Source of the DNA: Snodgrassella alvi
Lineage (GTDB): Bacteria > Pseudomonadota > Gammaproteobacteria > Burkholderiales > Neisseriaceae
Reading direction: 5' to 3'
Length of the DNA: 64,000 nt
NCBI RefSeq assembly: GCF_002777855.1
Contig: NZ_MEIK01000040.1
Span: 248,001 to 312,000 of the forward strand
Under the pieces are notes generated by a model that was not told the origin of the DNA, searched no databases, and worked only from the letters and a program-made list of their open reading frames with translations. The translations under genes and the position numbers were made by a program. Within the stretch, counting starts at the first letter, position 1. Every line of letters starts with the position of its first letter. Shown one piece after another: positions 39,918-49,873 of this stretch.

Positions 39918-41099
39918 TTAAGACATTTGCTCACATTTAAACAAAAGCGCACACAGCAGAATTAAAAAAGCAATTCCGCCTCCAAGCATTGCCACTCCAT
40001 TCCAGCCGACATGTGCATAAGCCATAGCGGAAGCCAGCGAACCAAGTACACCGCCGATAAAATACATACTCATATAGCCCGATGCAATACGACCTTTTAG
40101 CGCCGGATCAGAACGATAAATTAACGACTGATTGCAGATATGCAAAGCCTGAATAGCAAAATCCAGCAGTATTACCCCGCCAATCAGCGCCCACAGATAC
40201 TGGCCACCGGCATACAGCAGTGCCCAGCTGAAGAGAAACAGCAGCGCACACACCACAGTCATTGCATAACTGCGGCCTTTATCAGCTGCCCAGCCTCCGA
40301 CATTGGAACCGAATATACCCAGCGCACCAAACAGTCCGAACAAACCAATCGTACTTAAACTGAAATGATAAGGAGCGTTACTGAGCAACAGCGTCAGCGG
40401 CGTCCACAACACAGAAAATAGACAAAAATCCAGAGCCCCCAGCACACCGCGCTGACGCAATAACGGCGTACGCCACAACAAAGACCACACCGATACCAGT
40501 GTCTGCCAATAGCCAAAAGATCGGCTGCGCTCACGTTGTACATGCGGTAACTTCCATTGCAAAGTCAGCGTCATCAGCATCAGCATGGCCGCGCCTAATA
40601 CATACACCATGCGCCAGCCCCACCAATGAGCCACCAAACCGGAAAAAGTACGCGACAGCAGAATCCCCAGCAACAAACCGCTCATCAACGTACCAATTAC
40701 CCGCCCGCGCTGCTCAGGATCGGTTAGGCTGGCTGCTAGTGGCATCAGTATCTGCGCAACCGTACAAAAAGCACCCACCAGCAACAGTCCGGCTACAAAT
40801 AAATATATATTCGGCGCCAGTGCAATGAGTAGTGCACTAATACTGACTATACCGTACAGCGAAACGATTAGTTTTTTGTTATCCAGCAAATCACCCAAAG
40901 GCACCAGAAACATCAGTCCCAGCGCATAGGCCAACTGTGTGAGTGTAATCAGCATTCCGCTACTGTCCACATTAAGCCCAAAATAGCGAGCCATGACCTC
41001 AATCAGCGGAAAAACAAAATAATTACTAGCTACCGCCAGACCGATGGCCAACGCCATCACAAAAATCTGTACAGAAGACAGCCTGATGCGATTATTCAT
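39918..41099 (-). CDS. Major facilitator superfamily transporter
   Basis: Inner-membrane carrier of 393 residues with about twelve hydrophobic segments. Motif A is LVPLGDLLDNKKLI after helix 2; helix 4-5 has RGRVIGTLMSGLLLGILLSR. It resembles YnfM/arabinose-efflux-like carriers. The substrate is unknown. It sits between trpB and the UPF0237/UPF0210 pair on the same strand, 47 bases after trpB and 51 before the ACT gene, so it may be co-transcribed. Confidence 0.88.
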   Translation of the reverse strand: MNNRIRLSSVQIFVMALAIGLAVASNYFVFPLIEVMARYFGLNVDSSGMLITLTQLAYALGLMFLVPLGDLLDNKKLIVSLYGIVSISALLIALAPNIYLFVAGLLLVGAFCTVAQILMPLAASLTDPEQRGRVIGTLMSGLLLGILLSRTFSGLVAHWWGWRMVYVLGAAMLMLMTLTLQWKLPHVQRERSRSFGYWQTLVSVWSLLWRTPLLRQRGVLGALDFCLFSVLWTPLTLLLSNAPYHFSLSTIGLFGLFGALGIFGSNVGGWAADKGRSYAMTVVCALLFLFSWALLYAGGQYLWALIGGVILLDFAIQALHICNQSLIYRSDPALKGRIASGYMSMYFIGGVLGSLASAMAYAHVGWNGVAMLGGGIAFLILLCALLFKCEQMS

Positions 41100-41146
41100 A
41101 CACTACAAACAATATTCAAACAATTACAGCACAGTGGCCTGCATAA

Positions 41147-42349
41147 TCACAGGCTGATACCATCCAAACGGGCAACCGTATTGATATCCTTATCACCGCG
41201 GCCGGAAAGATTCACCAGAATCACTTCATCTGGACTCATTTTCGGCGCATTGGCCACAGCCCATGCCAGAGCGTGGCTAGATTCCAGCGCTGGTATGATT
41301 CCCTCTTGATGACAGAGCAGATGGAACGCTTCCATCGCTGCCTCGTCACCCATAGCTTCATACTGAACACGACCAATATCATGCAGCAAGCTGTGTTCGG
41401 GACCGATTCCTGGATAATCCAGACCGGCAGAAACTGAATGCGTGGAAACCACCTGCCCGTTTTCATCCTGCATCAAATAACTGCGGAAGCCGTGTAAAAC
41501 CCCTACCGGACTATGTGAGCTGATGGGCGCAGCATGCTGATGTCCAGTCAGACCCAGACCACCGGCCTCTACTCCCACCAGACGCGTTTCAGGAACATTA
41601 ATGTAAGGATAAAATAGCCCGATCGCATTAGAACCACCACCAACACAGGCTACAGCTACATCCGGCTGACGCCCGATTGCTTCTTGCATCTGCTGCTTGG
41701 CCTCATTGCCAATCACGCACTGAAAATCGCGTACCATTTCTGGGTAGGGCATCGGACCGGCAGAAGTACCAATAATATAATAAGTATCATCTACCCGTGC
41801 CACCCACTCACGCAAAGCCTCATTCATGGCATCTTTCAGCGTGCATGAGCCTGAATCCACACCCACCACCTTTGCACCCAAAAGTTTCATCCGGTACACA
41901 TTCGGTGCCTGACGCTGAATATCCTCTGTGCCCATAAACACTGTGCATTCCATGCCGAATCGTGCTGCCACTGTCGCTGATGCCACACCATGCTGACCAG
42001 CACCGGTTTCGGCAATCACTCGCTTCTTACCCATGCGCTGTGCCAGTAAAGCCTGACCAATCGTATTGTTGATTTTGTGCGCACCGGTATGATTCAGGTC
42101 TTCCCGCTTCAAATAAATCTGTGCCCCGCCCAGATGGGCAGTTAGGCGGCGGGCATAGTACACCGGACTAGGACGTCCCACATAATATTTCAAATCTTCA
42201 TGGTATTGTGCCCAGAACGCCGGATCAGCCTTCGCTGCATAATAAGCCTGTTTTAACTCAGTTAGAGCCGTAATCAGTGTCTCTGATACAAACAGCCCGC
42301 CATGCTCACCATAAAATCCCTGTTCATCCGGATAATGATAATTTTCCAT
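41147..42349 (-). CDS. trpB: Tryptophan synthase beta chain
   Basis: PLP enzyme joining indole and serine. The 400 residues from the chosen ATG ([10 protein letters not shown]) include PLP lysine K92 ([13 protein letters not shown]), the [10 protein letters not shown] loop, [10 protein letters not shown] phosphate site and [14 protein letters not shown] second ATG four codons upstream is possible; GGA before the inner ATG favours it slightly. Upstream is a 750-base gap before trpF. Confidence 0.97.
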   Translation of the reverse strand: MENYHYPDEQGFYGEHGGLFVSETLITALTELKQAYYAAKADPAFWAQYHEDLKYYVGRPSPVYYARRLTAHLGGAQIYLKREDLNHTGAHKINNTIGQALLAQRMGKKRVIAETGAGQHGVASATVAARFGMECTVFMGTEDIQRQAPNVYRMKLLGAKVVGVDSGSCTLKDAMNEALREWVARVDDTYYIIGTSAGPMPYPEMVRDFQCVIGNEAKQQMQEAIGRQPDVAVACVGGGSNAIGLFYPYINVPETRLVGVEAGGLGLTGHQHAAPISSHSPVGVLHGFRSYLMQDENGQVVSTHSVSAGLDYPGIGPEHSLLHDIGRVQYEAMGDEAAMEAFHLLCHQEGIIPALESSHALAWAVANAPKMSPDEVILVNLSGRGDKDINTVARLDGISL

Positions 42350-43097
42350 ATTTTTTTCCATTGAGCGACTAAATACCTAGAGAATAAAACTATTCGGCCA
42401 TATTAACATTTTTTAAATACATTATCCTGTAAACCGTCTAACCTACAGAATAATTGCACTCACAACTTTGCTTTCATCTGTCTATGTCGCAATTTCCGAT
42501 ATCAAAAAAAACAAACATAAATAATTACCAAAATGACGCCGATGCAGACTTGTGTTCTGAATAACCTGTTTCGCAGTATCAGAAACAAACGTCATATAAG
42601 AAAGTTCGTTTATTCAATTATGATGAATAATGAAAAAACCATCGTTAAATAAATTGATTGTAGCGACACGATAAATCATATTTTTAGTACATTACTTTTC
42701 GTATCTAGACATCAGAACCACTTTGAAAATCTTGTACCATACCATTCACACATAACAACGAACCTATTACATTGAAATTTCCCATCAAAATCTGAAATAA
42801 AACACAATACTCAGACAGACAGGTAAATATCGTTTTATTAAACCAAAACATTCGTTTTATTTTAGTCCGATAAAAAAATTCAGCTTTAAAGCATCATCTA
42901 TCTAAGCTAATATAACCAAAACTCCTTAATACTTTTCCGCGTAAAAGTCAAAATCAGCACAGATTTGGAAATCTTTAAAGCCCAAAAATAAAAATTCCAC
43001 TATCGCAAAAATATATTTTAAATAACTAATTTTTTTATAAAAGTAATATTATCATTCTGTACAAACAAAGGTATTAGTAGTACCTAGATTCAACACT
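42350..43097. other. Gap of about 750 bases between trpF and trpB
   Basis: AT-rich sequence inside the trp region. No tRNA, strong terminator or typical leader peptide was found. One minus-strand frame of 48 codons (42705-42851, beginning MFWFNKTIF) is open but has no ribosome site and no recognised relatives. It could hold the trpB promoter and a regulatory leader. Confidence 0.5.
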
Positions 43098-43721
43098 TTA
43101 AGCAGAAAAAGTACTAATTGCAGACATCAGATCCTGCATCTTGTGCTTATCCTTGACACCGGGTGCCTGCTCCACACCACTGCACACATCAATGGCCAGC
43201 GCATTACTTTGTCTGATTGCAGAGACAATATTTTCAGGTTTCAAACCACCGGAAAGCACCCATGGCCGTGCCAGCGTGGACGGCAAAATTTGCCAATCAA
43301 AACTCTGCCCAGTACCGCCATATTGTCCACTGACCGCAGCATCAAACAATAAAGCACGTGCATCCGTATACACAGCAGCAGCCGTTTCAATATCAGCCCT
43401 GTTTTGTACCCGCACAGCCTTAATATATGGACGCTGGAATTGGCGACAGAATTCCGCATTTTCATCACCATGAAACTGGAGCACATCCAGCGGCACCTTC
43501 GCCAGTACATCCTCTATTTCAGCAGCCCGTGCATTTACAAACAGCCCGACCACCGTAACAAAAGGTGCTATTGCACGCACAATCGTTTGAGCCTGCCCAA
43601 TCGTGACACAGCGCTTACTGCCAGCAAAAAATATCAACCCAATGGCATCTACCCCTAATTGTGCAGCAAACTGTGCATCTTCAACCCTCGTCATGCCACA
43701 AATCTTTGTACGAATATTCAT
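43098..43721 (-). CDS. trpF: Phosphoribosylanthranilate isomerase
   Basis: TIM-barrel enzyme of tryptophan synthesis, 207 residues. RTKICGMTRVEDA at the start holds catalytic C8; LQFHGDE is the middle loop; LLFDAAVSGQYGGTG carries the catalytic Asp; WVLSGGLKPENI and IDVCSGVEQAPGVKDKHKM form the phosphate site. AAGGTGA precedes the ATG. It is 39 bases downstream of truA, a common proteobacterial pairing. Confidence 0.97.
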   Translation of the reverse strand: MNIRTKICGMTRVEDAQFAAQLGVDAIGLIFFAGSKRCVTIGQAQTIVRAIAPFVTVVGLFVNARAAEIEDVLAKVPLDVLQFHGDENAEFCRQFQRPYIKAVRVQNRADIETAAAVYTDARALLFDAAVSGQYGGTGQSFDWQILPSTLARPWVLSGGLKPENIVSAIRQSNALAIDVCSGVEQAPGVKDKHKMQDLMSAISTFSA

Positions 43722-43760
43722 ATTTCACCTTTTTTAACTGCCAGCTAGTGCTCACCTAAA

Positions 43761-44612
43761 TTAATCAAGATCCGGCCACAGCCATAGCGGCAATGGCTGC
43801 GTATCCACATCCCATTGAGCGGGATAATCAACACCGGTAAGGTACAGCCCGTCCGGCATAAATGTTGGCGGAGCCAGTTGCCGGCTTTTTGCCGCCAGCA
43901 ATTGTGCAAATCCAGACACACTTAGCTTACCCGCTCCCACATACACCAGCGCACCTACAATATTACGCACCATATTGTGGACAAATGCACTGCCATGGAA
44001 ATCTATCGCCATCAATTCAGGACTACCACTGAGTCTCAGTGCATACAAAGTTTTTACTGGTGATTTAGCCTGACAGTCACTGGAGCGAAAGCTGGAAAAA
44101 TCGTGTTCACCAACCAGCAATGCAGCTGCTTCACGCATCAATTCCATATTGAGAGGATAATGAGTCCAGCCGACTCGTCCACGCAGTTGCGGCATACGGA
44201 TACGACTGGATTCAAGCATATAACGGTAACGCCGTCCGCAAGCATCAAACCGTGCATGAAATTCAGCAGCAACCATCTGAGCTTTAAGAATCCGGATATT
44301 TTTATCCATTGCCGTATTGCTTCCACGCAGCCATGCCTCCGCACTTCGTCTGGCATGCGTGTCGAAGTGCACAATCTGACCGGTAGCATGAACACCAGCA
44401 TCAGTGCGCCCTGCCACCACCACCTCTATTTCTTCCGCCGCTACAGAGCTTATTGCTTTTTCCAACACCGACTGAATGGTATATAGTCCGTCTGGCTGTT
44501 TCTGCCAGCCATGGAAAGCCGTACCATAATAAGCAATTGTTAATGCCCAGCGCTGCTTATAGCCAATATCATCCTGCATATTTTCTGGACGCTTTACCAC
44601 AATACCTACCAT
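43761..44612 (-). CDS. truA: tRNA pseudouridine synthase A
   Basis: Makes pseudouridine 38-40 in tRNA anticodon stems. The 283 residues contain catalytic D71 in AGRTDAGVHATGQ, plus YYGTAFHGWQ at the start and HNMVRNIVGALVYVG near the end. GGAAAAG precedes the ATG. The N-terminal 15 residues before the fold are a little long; a start at M12 is also possible. Confidence 0.96.
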   Translation of the reverse strand: MVGIVVKRPENMQDDIGYKQRWALTIAYYGTAFHGWQKQPDGLYTIQSVLEKAISSVAAEEIEVVVAGRTDAGVHATGQIVHFDTHARRSAEAWLRGSNTAMDKNIRILKAQMVAAEFHARFDACGRRYRYMLESSRIRMPQLRGRVGWTHYPLNMELMREAAALLVGEHDFSSFRSSDCQAKSPVKTLYALRLSGSPELMAIDFHGSAFVHNMVRNIVGALVYVGAGKLSVSGFAQLLAAKSRQLAPPTFMPDGLYLTGVDYPAQWDVDTQPLPLWLWPDLD

Positions 44613-44961
44613 TACTTTTCCAAATCCACACTAATACACACTGTTATATGGCATTATTATCGCATAGCCATCATTTGCGTTCATATTTATAACGAGTTGC
44701 TAACCAAATAAACAGGTAAGATAAACAATTTAGCGGCCGGCACACTCATCCAAATCATTAGACAGATGCTGATTGATGATAGTTTCCGTTTTTGCTACCA
44801 GACTTAGTAAAAAGCTGTTTAAAGACAATAGCAGTTGGATAACATACCAAAGATTTTGCAAATACATTTTTCAACACCAGCCGCATATAATCTATCCAAA
44901 TACAGCATTTTTACTGCTTCCAAAATATCGTCATATAAATCAAATCTAGATACATACTCGA
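44613..44961. other. Intergenic AT-rich region between truA and the fimV terminator
   Basis: About 350 bases with no frame, RNA gene or clear repeat. It should hold the truA-trpF promoter, but no strong box could be chosen. Confidence 0.5.
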
Positions 44962-45000
44962 AATAAAAAAGACTGAATCCTGATACAGGATTCAGTCTTT
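44962..45000 (-). terminator. Intrinsic terminator after fimV
   Basis: GACTGAATCCTG / CAGGATTCAGTC perfect stem with a 3-base loop and a long T run on the minus strand. Confidence 0.93.
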
Positions 45001-45037
45001 ACCAAATATGAACTGCATTTAGGATGCTCTGTACAGA

Positions 45038-47446
45038 TTAGCCACCTAGCTGTTGTAACAGATTCTGAGCTTCCGCCAGCACTGCGCCATTAGCTTCATC
45101 GACCAATTCTCGTAAAGTCTGGCGTGCAGTCACCGCATCATCCATCTCCAGATACATCTTAGCCAGCTCCAGCTTGGCCTGTAACGGAATCGCCTGCTGT
45201 TCAGGTGTCAATGGCTTATCAGTTTCTTCTTCCTCTTCGGCCGACTGCTCTAGCCAATCCTGTGCACCGTTGCCAGTTGCAAAAGAAGAAATTGGGGCAG
45301 AAGAAGGAGCAGCGCTACTTTCAGTAGCTGTGGATTCTGCCTGATTATCATCCAGCGTAAAGTCCATAGACGAAACATCCACCACATCAGCATCAGTCGG
45401 TTGTGCTGAAGTAGATGGAGTAGCTTGTGAATCCTCATGCTCATCACTAATACTTAATGCATCCCAATCAATATCATTTGAAATCGCTTCATCTTCAGCA
45501 ACAAACTCATGTTGATCCTGAGATGACAAAGCCTGATCAATTGTAGAGGATGTATCCTCTGCCACAGCAGCAGATTCGTTTTTGGACTCTTCATCAAACT
45601 TAAAGTCCTCGTCCCATTGCAAATCAGCCAAAGCATTAAGTGTATCCACTTCAGCTGCCGCCGGTTTAGATTCCGGCTCAACAACAGCAGGCTCCTCCTC
45701 TGGGCTGAAATTCATATCTAATGATGGCAAATCATCAGTATCTGTGGCTGTTTGCTCAGCCATCACTACATCAGAATGCACAGCTGATTCATGCTCATCT
45801 TTACTAGCATCATCAGCCACCACCCATTCAAAATCCGCGCTGTCTGCTTCTTCTTTTTCCGGCTCAATTACAGGAGATTCTTTAGAAGTCAGCACTTCCG
45901 GCTGTTCAGTTTCATCAATTTGATCCAGCCAAGATAAATCGTCGCCATTATCCATCTCTGCTACTGATGGGGCTGTTGTATCTGCAGGAGCAGCTGGCGT
46001 ATCATCGGTGAAATTAAAATTCAGCCAGTCAATATCATCTTCTTCAGGCTTGTTTGCAGCAGCCTCCGGTTTTGATTCGGGAAGCTGACTAGTAACGTCA
46101 GATTCGGAAACATTGCCAGCCGGCGCGTCAGCTTTCGCGGAGCCGTCAGAAGACTCATCATTCAGCCACGACCAATCATCTGCATCGGCTGACGCTGATG
46201 AGGCTGCCACTGCAACAGATGCCTGATTAGTTGCAGCTGGCGATGCCGGTTCTGACTGTTGAAGTTTCGGTGGTTCATCATTGAATACCACATCATCATC
46301 GTCTTCATCATCTGATGAATAATATTCCTCAGCTTCCTCAGCATCGCGTTTTTTACGTCTCTGCCATATAAATGCGGCAATCAGCAGCACACCAGCGAGA
46401 CCAACCAAAGCATAAGGCCACCAAGATGGCAACAACGATTCTTCTGGTGTAGGTTCTACAGGCTGTACAGGTGCTGGAGTTGGATTGACCTTAGGCTGCA
46501 CTGGTTTCGCTTTCACTACAGAAGCAGCAGAAGCGGCTGGCGCAGATGCGGAGGCAGCAACGGCTTCAGTTTTACCTACATCTTGCGTTTTAGCTACTTC
46601 TGGCTTAGTTGGAGCTATAGGTTCTGAAGCGGCAGCTTTCTGAATTTTGTTTGCAGATACATCAGATTTGGTTGGAGTAGCGGCTGCAGCATTTTCAGCA
46701 GCCTTGGCGTCTGGCGCAACAGATACAGGTGATTTACTCTGTGCAGTCACCGGCTGTTGAACCGTTTTAATTTTTACTTTAGATAATTTATACAGCTGGG
46801 TAGTAGAAGGAATATTCAGACTGATATTCCGATACATCAAATCCGGATTACCATTACGGAATGCCTGTGGATTGGCTACAAGCAGAGCATGCATTGTCTG
46901 CTCTACTGTCATATTCTGCGGCCGTACCTTACGTGCAACATCCATCAGTGTTTCATTATTGTCTACATTATATTTCACCACCGCATTGTCTGAAGCAAGC
47001 CTATTTTGCAAAGCTGCAGTAGCTCGTGCAGCGGATTTGTTTCTGACAGAGTGTGCCTGCTTATGATGTTTACTGCCATTTCGAGCAGAAACAGAGGAGC
47101 CATGCCCATTTTCCGGCGGATCAAGTAATGCTGTATATTGCCTACCCTGACTACCTGAGACGAGGCTAAAAGACATCATCGGATCACTAATTGGCTTACT
47201 GGATCGCAAATGAATCACTGCATTCTGCCCTTGCGGTGTCACCCGCACCTGTAGCGGTGCGCCTGAAATTGTCGGCCGACCCTTTAAAGCGGCTCTGGCT
47301 TCATCACCAGTTACAACCACGCTACCTGAAAATGGCTCTCCCAAAGCAGAGTTAACCTGCAGGCTGCCAAGTCCTGCCCATGCAGGTGCACTGGCCGAAA
47401 AACATAAAGACAGTGCGATGATTTTTAAATTATATGCGTTCTTCAA
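45038..47446 (-). CDS. fimV: FimV/TspA-family inner-membrane hub protein
   Basis: Large envelope protein of 802 residues. It starts at TTG behind GAGGGT; no ATG lies upstream of the signal peptide (ending APAWA), so TTG is well supported. The N-terminal FimV domain begins GLGSLQVNSALGEPFSG. A LysM-like peptidoglycan-binding part lies around 155-215 (YNVDNNETLMDVARKV). One membrane segment follows an Ala/Pro/Lys-rich stretch at about 339-361 (YALVGLAGVLLIAAFIW). A very acidic, low-complexity cytoplasmic part of about 370 residues has repeated DDxSWLD/DIDWL motifs. The C-terminal FimV helix pair (AKLELAKMYLEMDD) closes it. FimV organises type IV pili and polar proteins; neisserial TspA is the counterpart. 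Confidence 0.93.
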   Translation of the reverse strand: MKNAYNLKIIALSLCFSASAPAWAGLGSLQVNSALGEPFSGSVVVTGDEARAALKGRPTISGAPLQVRVTPQGQNAVIHLRSSKPISDPMMSFSLVSGSQGRQYTALLDPPENGHGSSVSARNGSKHHKQAHSVRNKSAARATAALQNRLASDNAVVKYNVDNNETLMDVARKVRPQNMTVEQTMHALLVANPQAFRNGNPDLMYRNISLNIPSTTQLYKLSKVKIKTVQQPVTAQSKSPVSVAPDAKAAENAAAATPTKSDVSANKIQKAAASEPIAPTKPEVAKTQDVGKTEAVAASASAPAASAASVVKAKPVQPKVNPTPAPVQPVEPTPEESLLPSWWPYALVGLAGVLLIAAFIWQRRKKRDAEEAEEYYSSDDEDDDDVVFNDEPPKLQQSEPASPAATNQASVAVAASSASADADDWSWLNDESSDGSAKADAPAGNVSESDVTSQLPESKPEAAANKPEEDDIDWLNFNFTDDTPAAPADTTAPSVAEMDNGDDLSWLDQIDETEQPEVLTSKESPVIEPEKEEADSADFEWVVADDASKDEHESAVHSDVVMAEQTATDTDDLPSLDMNFSPEEEPAVVEPESKPAAAEVDTLNALADLQWDEDFKFDEESKNESAAVAEDTSSTIDQALSSQDQHEFVAEDEAISNDIDWDALSISDEHEDSQATPSTSAQPTDADVVDVSSMDFTLDDNQAESTATESSAAPSSAPISSFATGNGAQDWLEQSAEEEEETDKPLTPEQQAIPLQAKLELAKMYLEMDDAVTARQTLRELVDEANGAVLAEAQNLLQQLGG

Positions 47447-47821
47447 TCCCGTACCCTCACCGGTAATGCACCATTGCCATCAGGCTCGTGCCTATTCATT
47501 TGAAAATTTCTGCAAGTACTTAAAATGCAACTGGTGTTTAACGTTCACTAAACCTGTTTTTATATTATCTCACGCTATAATAGCTTTTGCGACCATTTAA
47601 TGCCAAATCACCTTGACCTATTTTGCTCTTATAACATGCATAACTGTGGATATTTTCAGACGAAACATCATCCAAAAAACACTAAACCAATATACAACAA
47701 TGGTTAAATTTTGTTTAATACCTTGCTTTAACAGGTGCCAAGTGTAAAAACTCAGGGTATCATGGAGATTATTTCACACCCTACAACAACAAACCTGAAA
47801 AAAGATATACAGTCCTGAATA
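47447..47821. other. Divergent region between fimV and yciB
   Basis: 375 bases with no gene. Promoters for both directions must lie here; a loose TTGCTT-16-TAAAAA lies on the plus strand near 47725-47752 but is not convincing. Confidence 0.4.
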
Positions 47822-48358
47822 ATGAAAGCAGTATTCGAATTTCTGGTAGTTATTCTCTTCTTTGCTACCTATGCCTTAACCAAAAATATTATTCTGGCCA
47901 CCGAAGTGGCTATCGCAGCCGGCTTGATTCAGGCCGCATGGTGTTTAATTAAATACCGGCGTCTGCAAACCATGCAGTGGGTAAGCCTGCTTTTGGTTGT
48001 AATACTGGGTGGCGCAACCATAATATTAAAAAACCCGCACTTCATAATGTGGAAGCCAACAATCCTTTTTTGGGTAATGGCTATAGGCCTGCTGATTTCA
48101 CATCTATGCGGAAAAAACGTGCTAAAAAGCACAATTGGCAAAGAAATTAGCCTGCCAGCTCCGGCATGGCGTAAACTTACTTATGCTTGGGTAATATTTC
48201 TACTGGCACTGGGTACACTTAATTTGTGGGTTGCTTATTGCTTTACCGAAGCACAATGGGTTAATTTCAAACTTTTTGGCAGTACCACCATTTTAGTTCT
48301 GTTTACCATCGGACAGACGGTATATATTAGCCGATACATTAAAAAGGATGAGTTGTAA
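47822..48358 (+). CDS. yciB: Septation protein A homolog (YciB/IspZ)
   Basis: Inner-membrane protein of 178 residues with five hydrophobic segments, involved in septation and envelope integrity in other bacteria. KAVFEFLVVILFFATYALTK at the start and PAWRKLTYAWVIFLLALGTLNLWVAY are family hallmarks. First gene of a five-gene plus-strand operon; its stop overlaps the next start (TAATG). The same order (yciB, yciI, bolA, two PpiC genes) next to tspA is known from Neisseria. Confidence 0.95.
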   Translation: MKAVFEFLVVILFFATYALTKNIILATEVAIAAGLIQAAWCLIKYRRLQTMQWVSLLLVVILGGATIILKNPHFIMWKPTILFWVMAIGLLISHLCGKNVLKSTIGKEISLPAPAWRKLTYAWVIFLLALGTLNLWVAYCFTEAQWVNFKLFGSTTILVLFTIGQTVYISRYIKKDEL

Positions 48359-48651
48359 TGCTGTTTATGCTGATGGCCACTGATGCCGACAATAGTCATG
48401 AAGCACGTATCAAGGCCAGACCCAGACATCTGGCTCGATTGCAAGAGCTACAAGCACAAAACCGTTTGGTTTTGGCCGGTCCTAATCCTCTGCCAGATGA
48501 TGACAGCCGTTTTTCTGGTAGTCTGGTCATTGCCGATTTTGAATCTTTAGATGAAGCACAGGCATGGGCGGAACAAGATCCTTATGTGGATGCAGGCGTC
48601 TATGAAGAAATACTGATTCGGCCTTTTAAAAAAGTTTTGCCTGATGACTGA
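48358..48651 (+). CDS. yciI: YciI family protein
   Basis: Small ferredoxin-like-fold protein of 97 residues. The YciI core RPRHLARLQELQ, GPNPLPDDD and GSLVIADFESLDEAQAWAEQDPYVDAGVYEE is complete, with the family His (H24) and Asp. It may be a hydrolase-like enzyme; the substrate is unknown. It overlaps yciB by one base and bolA by 8 bases, implying coupling. Confidence 0.93.
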   Translation: MLFMLMATDADNSHEARIKARPRHLARLQELQAQNRLVLAGPNPLPDDDSRFSGSLVIADFESLDEAQAWAEQDPYVDAGVYEEILIRPFKKVLPDD

Positions 48652-48922
48652 CATCCAAACAGCCATCCGTATGCGCCTGCAATCACTGAATCCGGTACAA
48701 CTCGAACTGATTGACGACAGCCATCTGCATGCAGGGCATAAAGGTCATCATGGCGGGGGACATTATCGTTTGCTGGTGGTCAGCGATGCATTCAACGGTT
48801 TATCGCGTCTGGCTCGTCAGCGGAAGGTTCATCAGCTACTGAAAGATTTATTCAAAGCTAATACCATCCATGCCCTCAGCATCATGGCATGTACAAACAG
48901 CGAATATTTAACCAAGCAATAA
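48644..48922 (+). CDS. bolA: BolA family protein
   Basis: Stress and iron-sulfur related BolA-fold protein of 92 residues. IRMRLQSLNPVQLELIDDSH, GGGHYRLLVVSDAFNGLSRLARQRKV and HALSI match the family; histidines and a GHKGHHGGGH loop are suitable for sharing an Fe-S cluster with a glutaredoxin. It overlaps yciI by 8 bases. Confidence 0.93.
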   Translation: MTDIQTAIRMRLQSLNPVQLELIDDSHLHAGHKGHHGGGHYRLLVVSDAFNGLSRLARQRKVHQLLKDLFKANTIHALSIMACTNSEYLTKQ

Positions 48923-48956
48923 TCTATTTCTATCCACTTAAATGAGAGAGTTAACC

Positions 48957-49823
48957 ATGAAAAAACAATTAATTGCTGCTGCCATCTTACTGGGACTAAC
49001 CGGTATTGCTACTGCCCAGACGGTTGCGACCGTAAACGGAACCAAAATCGACAGTAAAGAAGTCGATAATCAGGTAGCCGTATTGGTTCAGGAAAGCCAG
49101 AACCAGATTCAGGATACACCCGAATTACGCAAGAGCATCACTGGCCGTCTGGTGACTCGTACCTTACTGATTCAGGCCGCCAAAAAGCAGAATCTTGATA
49201 AAGATCCAGAATACTTGAATGCATTGAATCAGGCAGAAGCGGAAGCTAAACGTCTGGGCGATGATAAAAAACCTGGTTTCAAAGAAGAATGGGCTTTCTT
49301 TAAAGATAATCTGCTGACTCAGGCTTATCTGGCCAGCGTTGCCAAAAATAACCCTGTAAAACCTGAAGATGTGCGCAATGCCTATAACGACATGGTGAAA
49401 TATTACAGCGGCACTCAGGAAGTTCAGTTAGGTGAAATTCTCACACGTGATGCAGACACGGCCAATAAAGCCATAGCTAAACTAAAAGAGAAAAAAAGCT
49501 TTGCGACCGTAGCCAAAGAGTTCACAATTGATCCGGCCGGCCGTGAAAACGGAGGTATTCCAAAAGGCTATGTTGCCATGAAAGACCTTCAAGAGAGTGC
49601 CACACCCGTTTATAACGCCATTAAAGATTTGAAAAAAGGTCAGTACACTCCTGCTCCGGTACAGGGTAACGGCAACATTTACGCTGTATTCTACGTAAAC
49701 GACAAACGCAACCTAAAACTGCCAACCCAGAAAGAAATGGAACCAATCCTGTCACGCCGTCTGCAAAGTGCCACTCTGGCTCAGGCTATTGACCAGCTGT
49801 ACAAGAATGCAAATATCAAATAA
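48957..49823 (+). CDS. Periplasmic peptidyl-prolyl isomerase, PpiC/SurA type
   Basis: Envelope foldase of 288 residues. A signal peptide (MKKQLIAAAILLG, ending ATAQ) is followed by a SurA-like N-terminal helical part (VNGTKIDSKEVDNQVAVLVQ) and a parvulin domain from about 130 (VQLGEILTRD, FATVAKEFTIDPAGRENGG, VYNAIKDLKKGQYTPAPV). I take the second ATG because GAGAG lies 7 bases before it. It is followed by a related gene. Confidence 0.9.
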   Translation: MKKQLIAAAILLGLTGIATAQTVATVNGTKIDSKEVDNQVAVLVQESQNQIQDTPELRKSITGRLVTRTLLIQAAKKQNLDKDPEYLNALNQAEAEAKRLGDDKKPGFKEEWAFFKDNLLTQAYLASVAKNNPVKPEDVRNAYNDMVKYYSGTQEVQLGEILTRDADTANKAIAKLKEKKSFATVAKEFTIDPAGRENGGIPKGYVAMKDLQESATPVYNAIKDLKKGQYTPAPVQGNGNIYAVFYVNDKRNLKLPTQKEMEPILSRRLQSATLAQAIDQLYKNANIK

Positions 49824-49873
49824 TTATTTTTTCCGACTTTAATAAACGGATCAGATAACAAGGAATTTACGAT

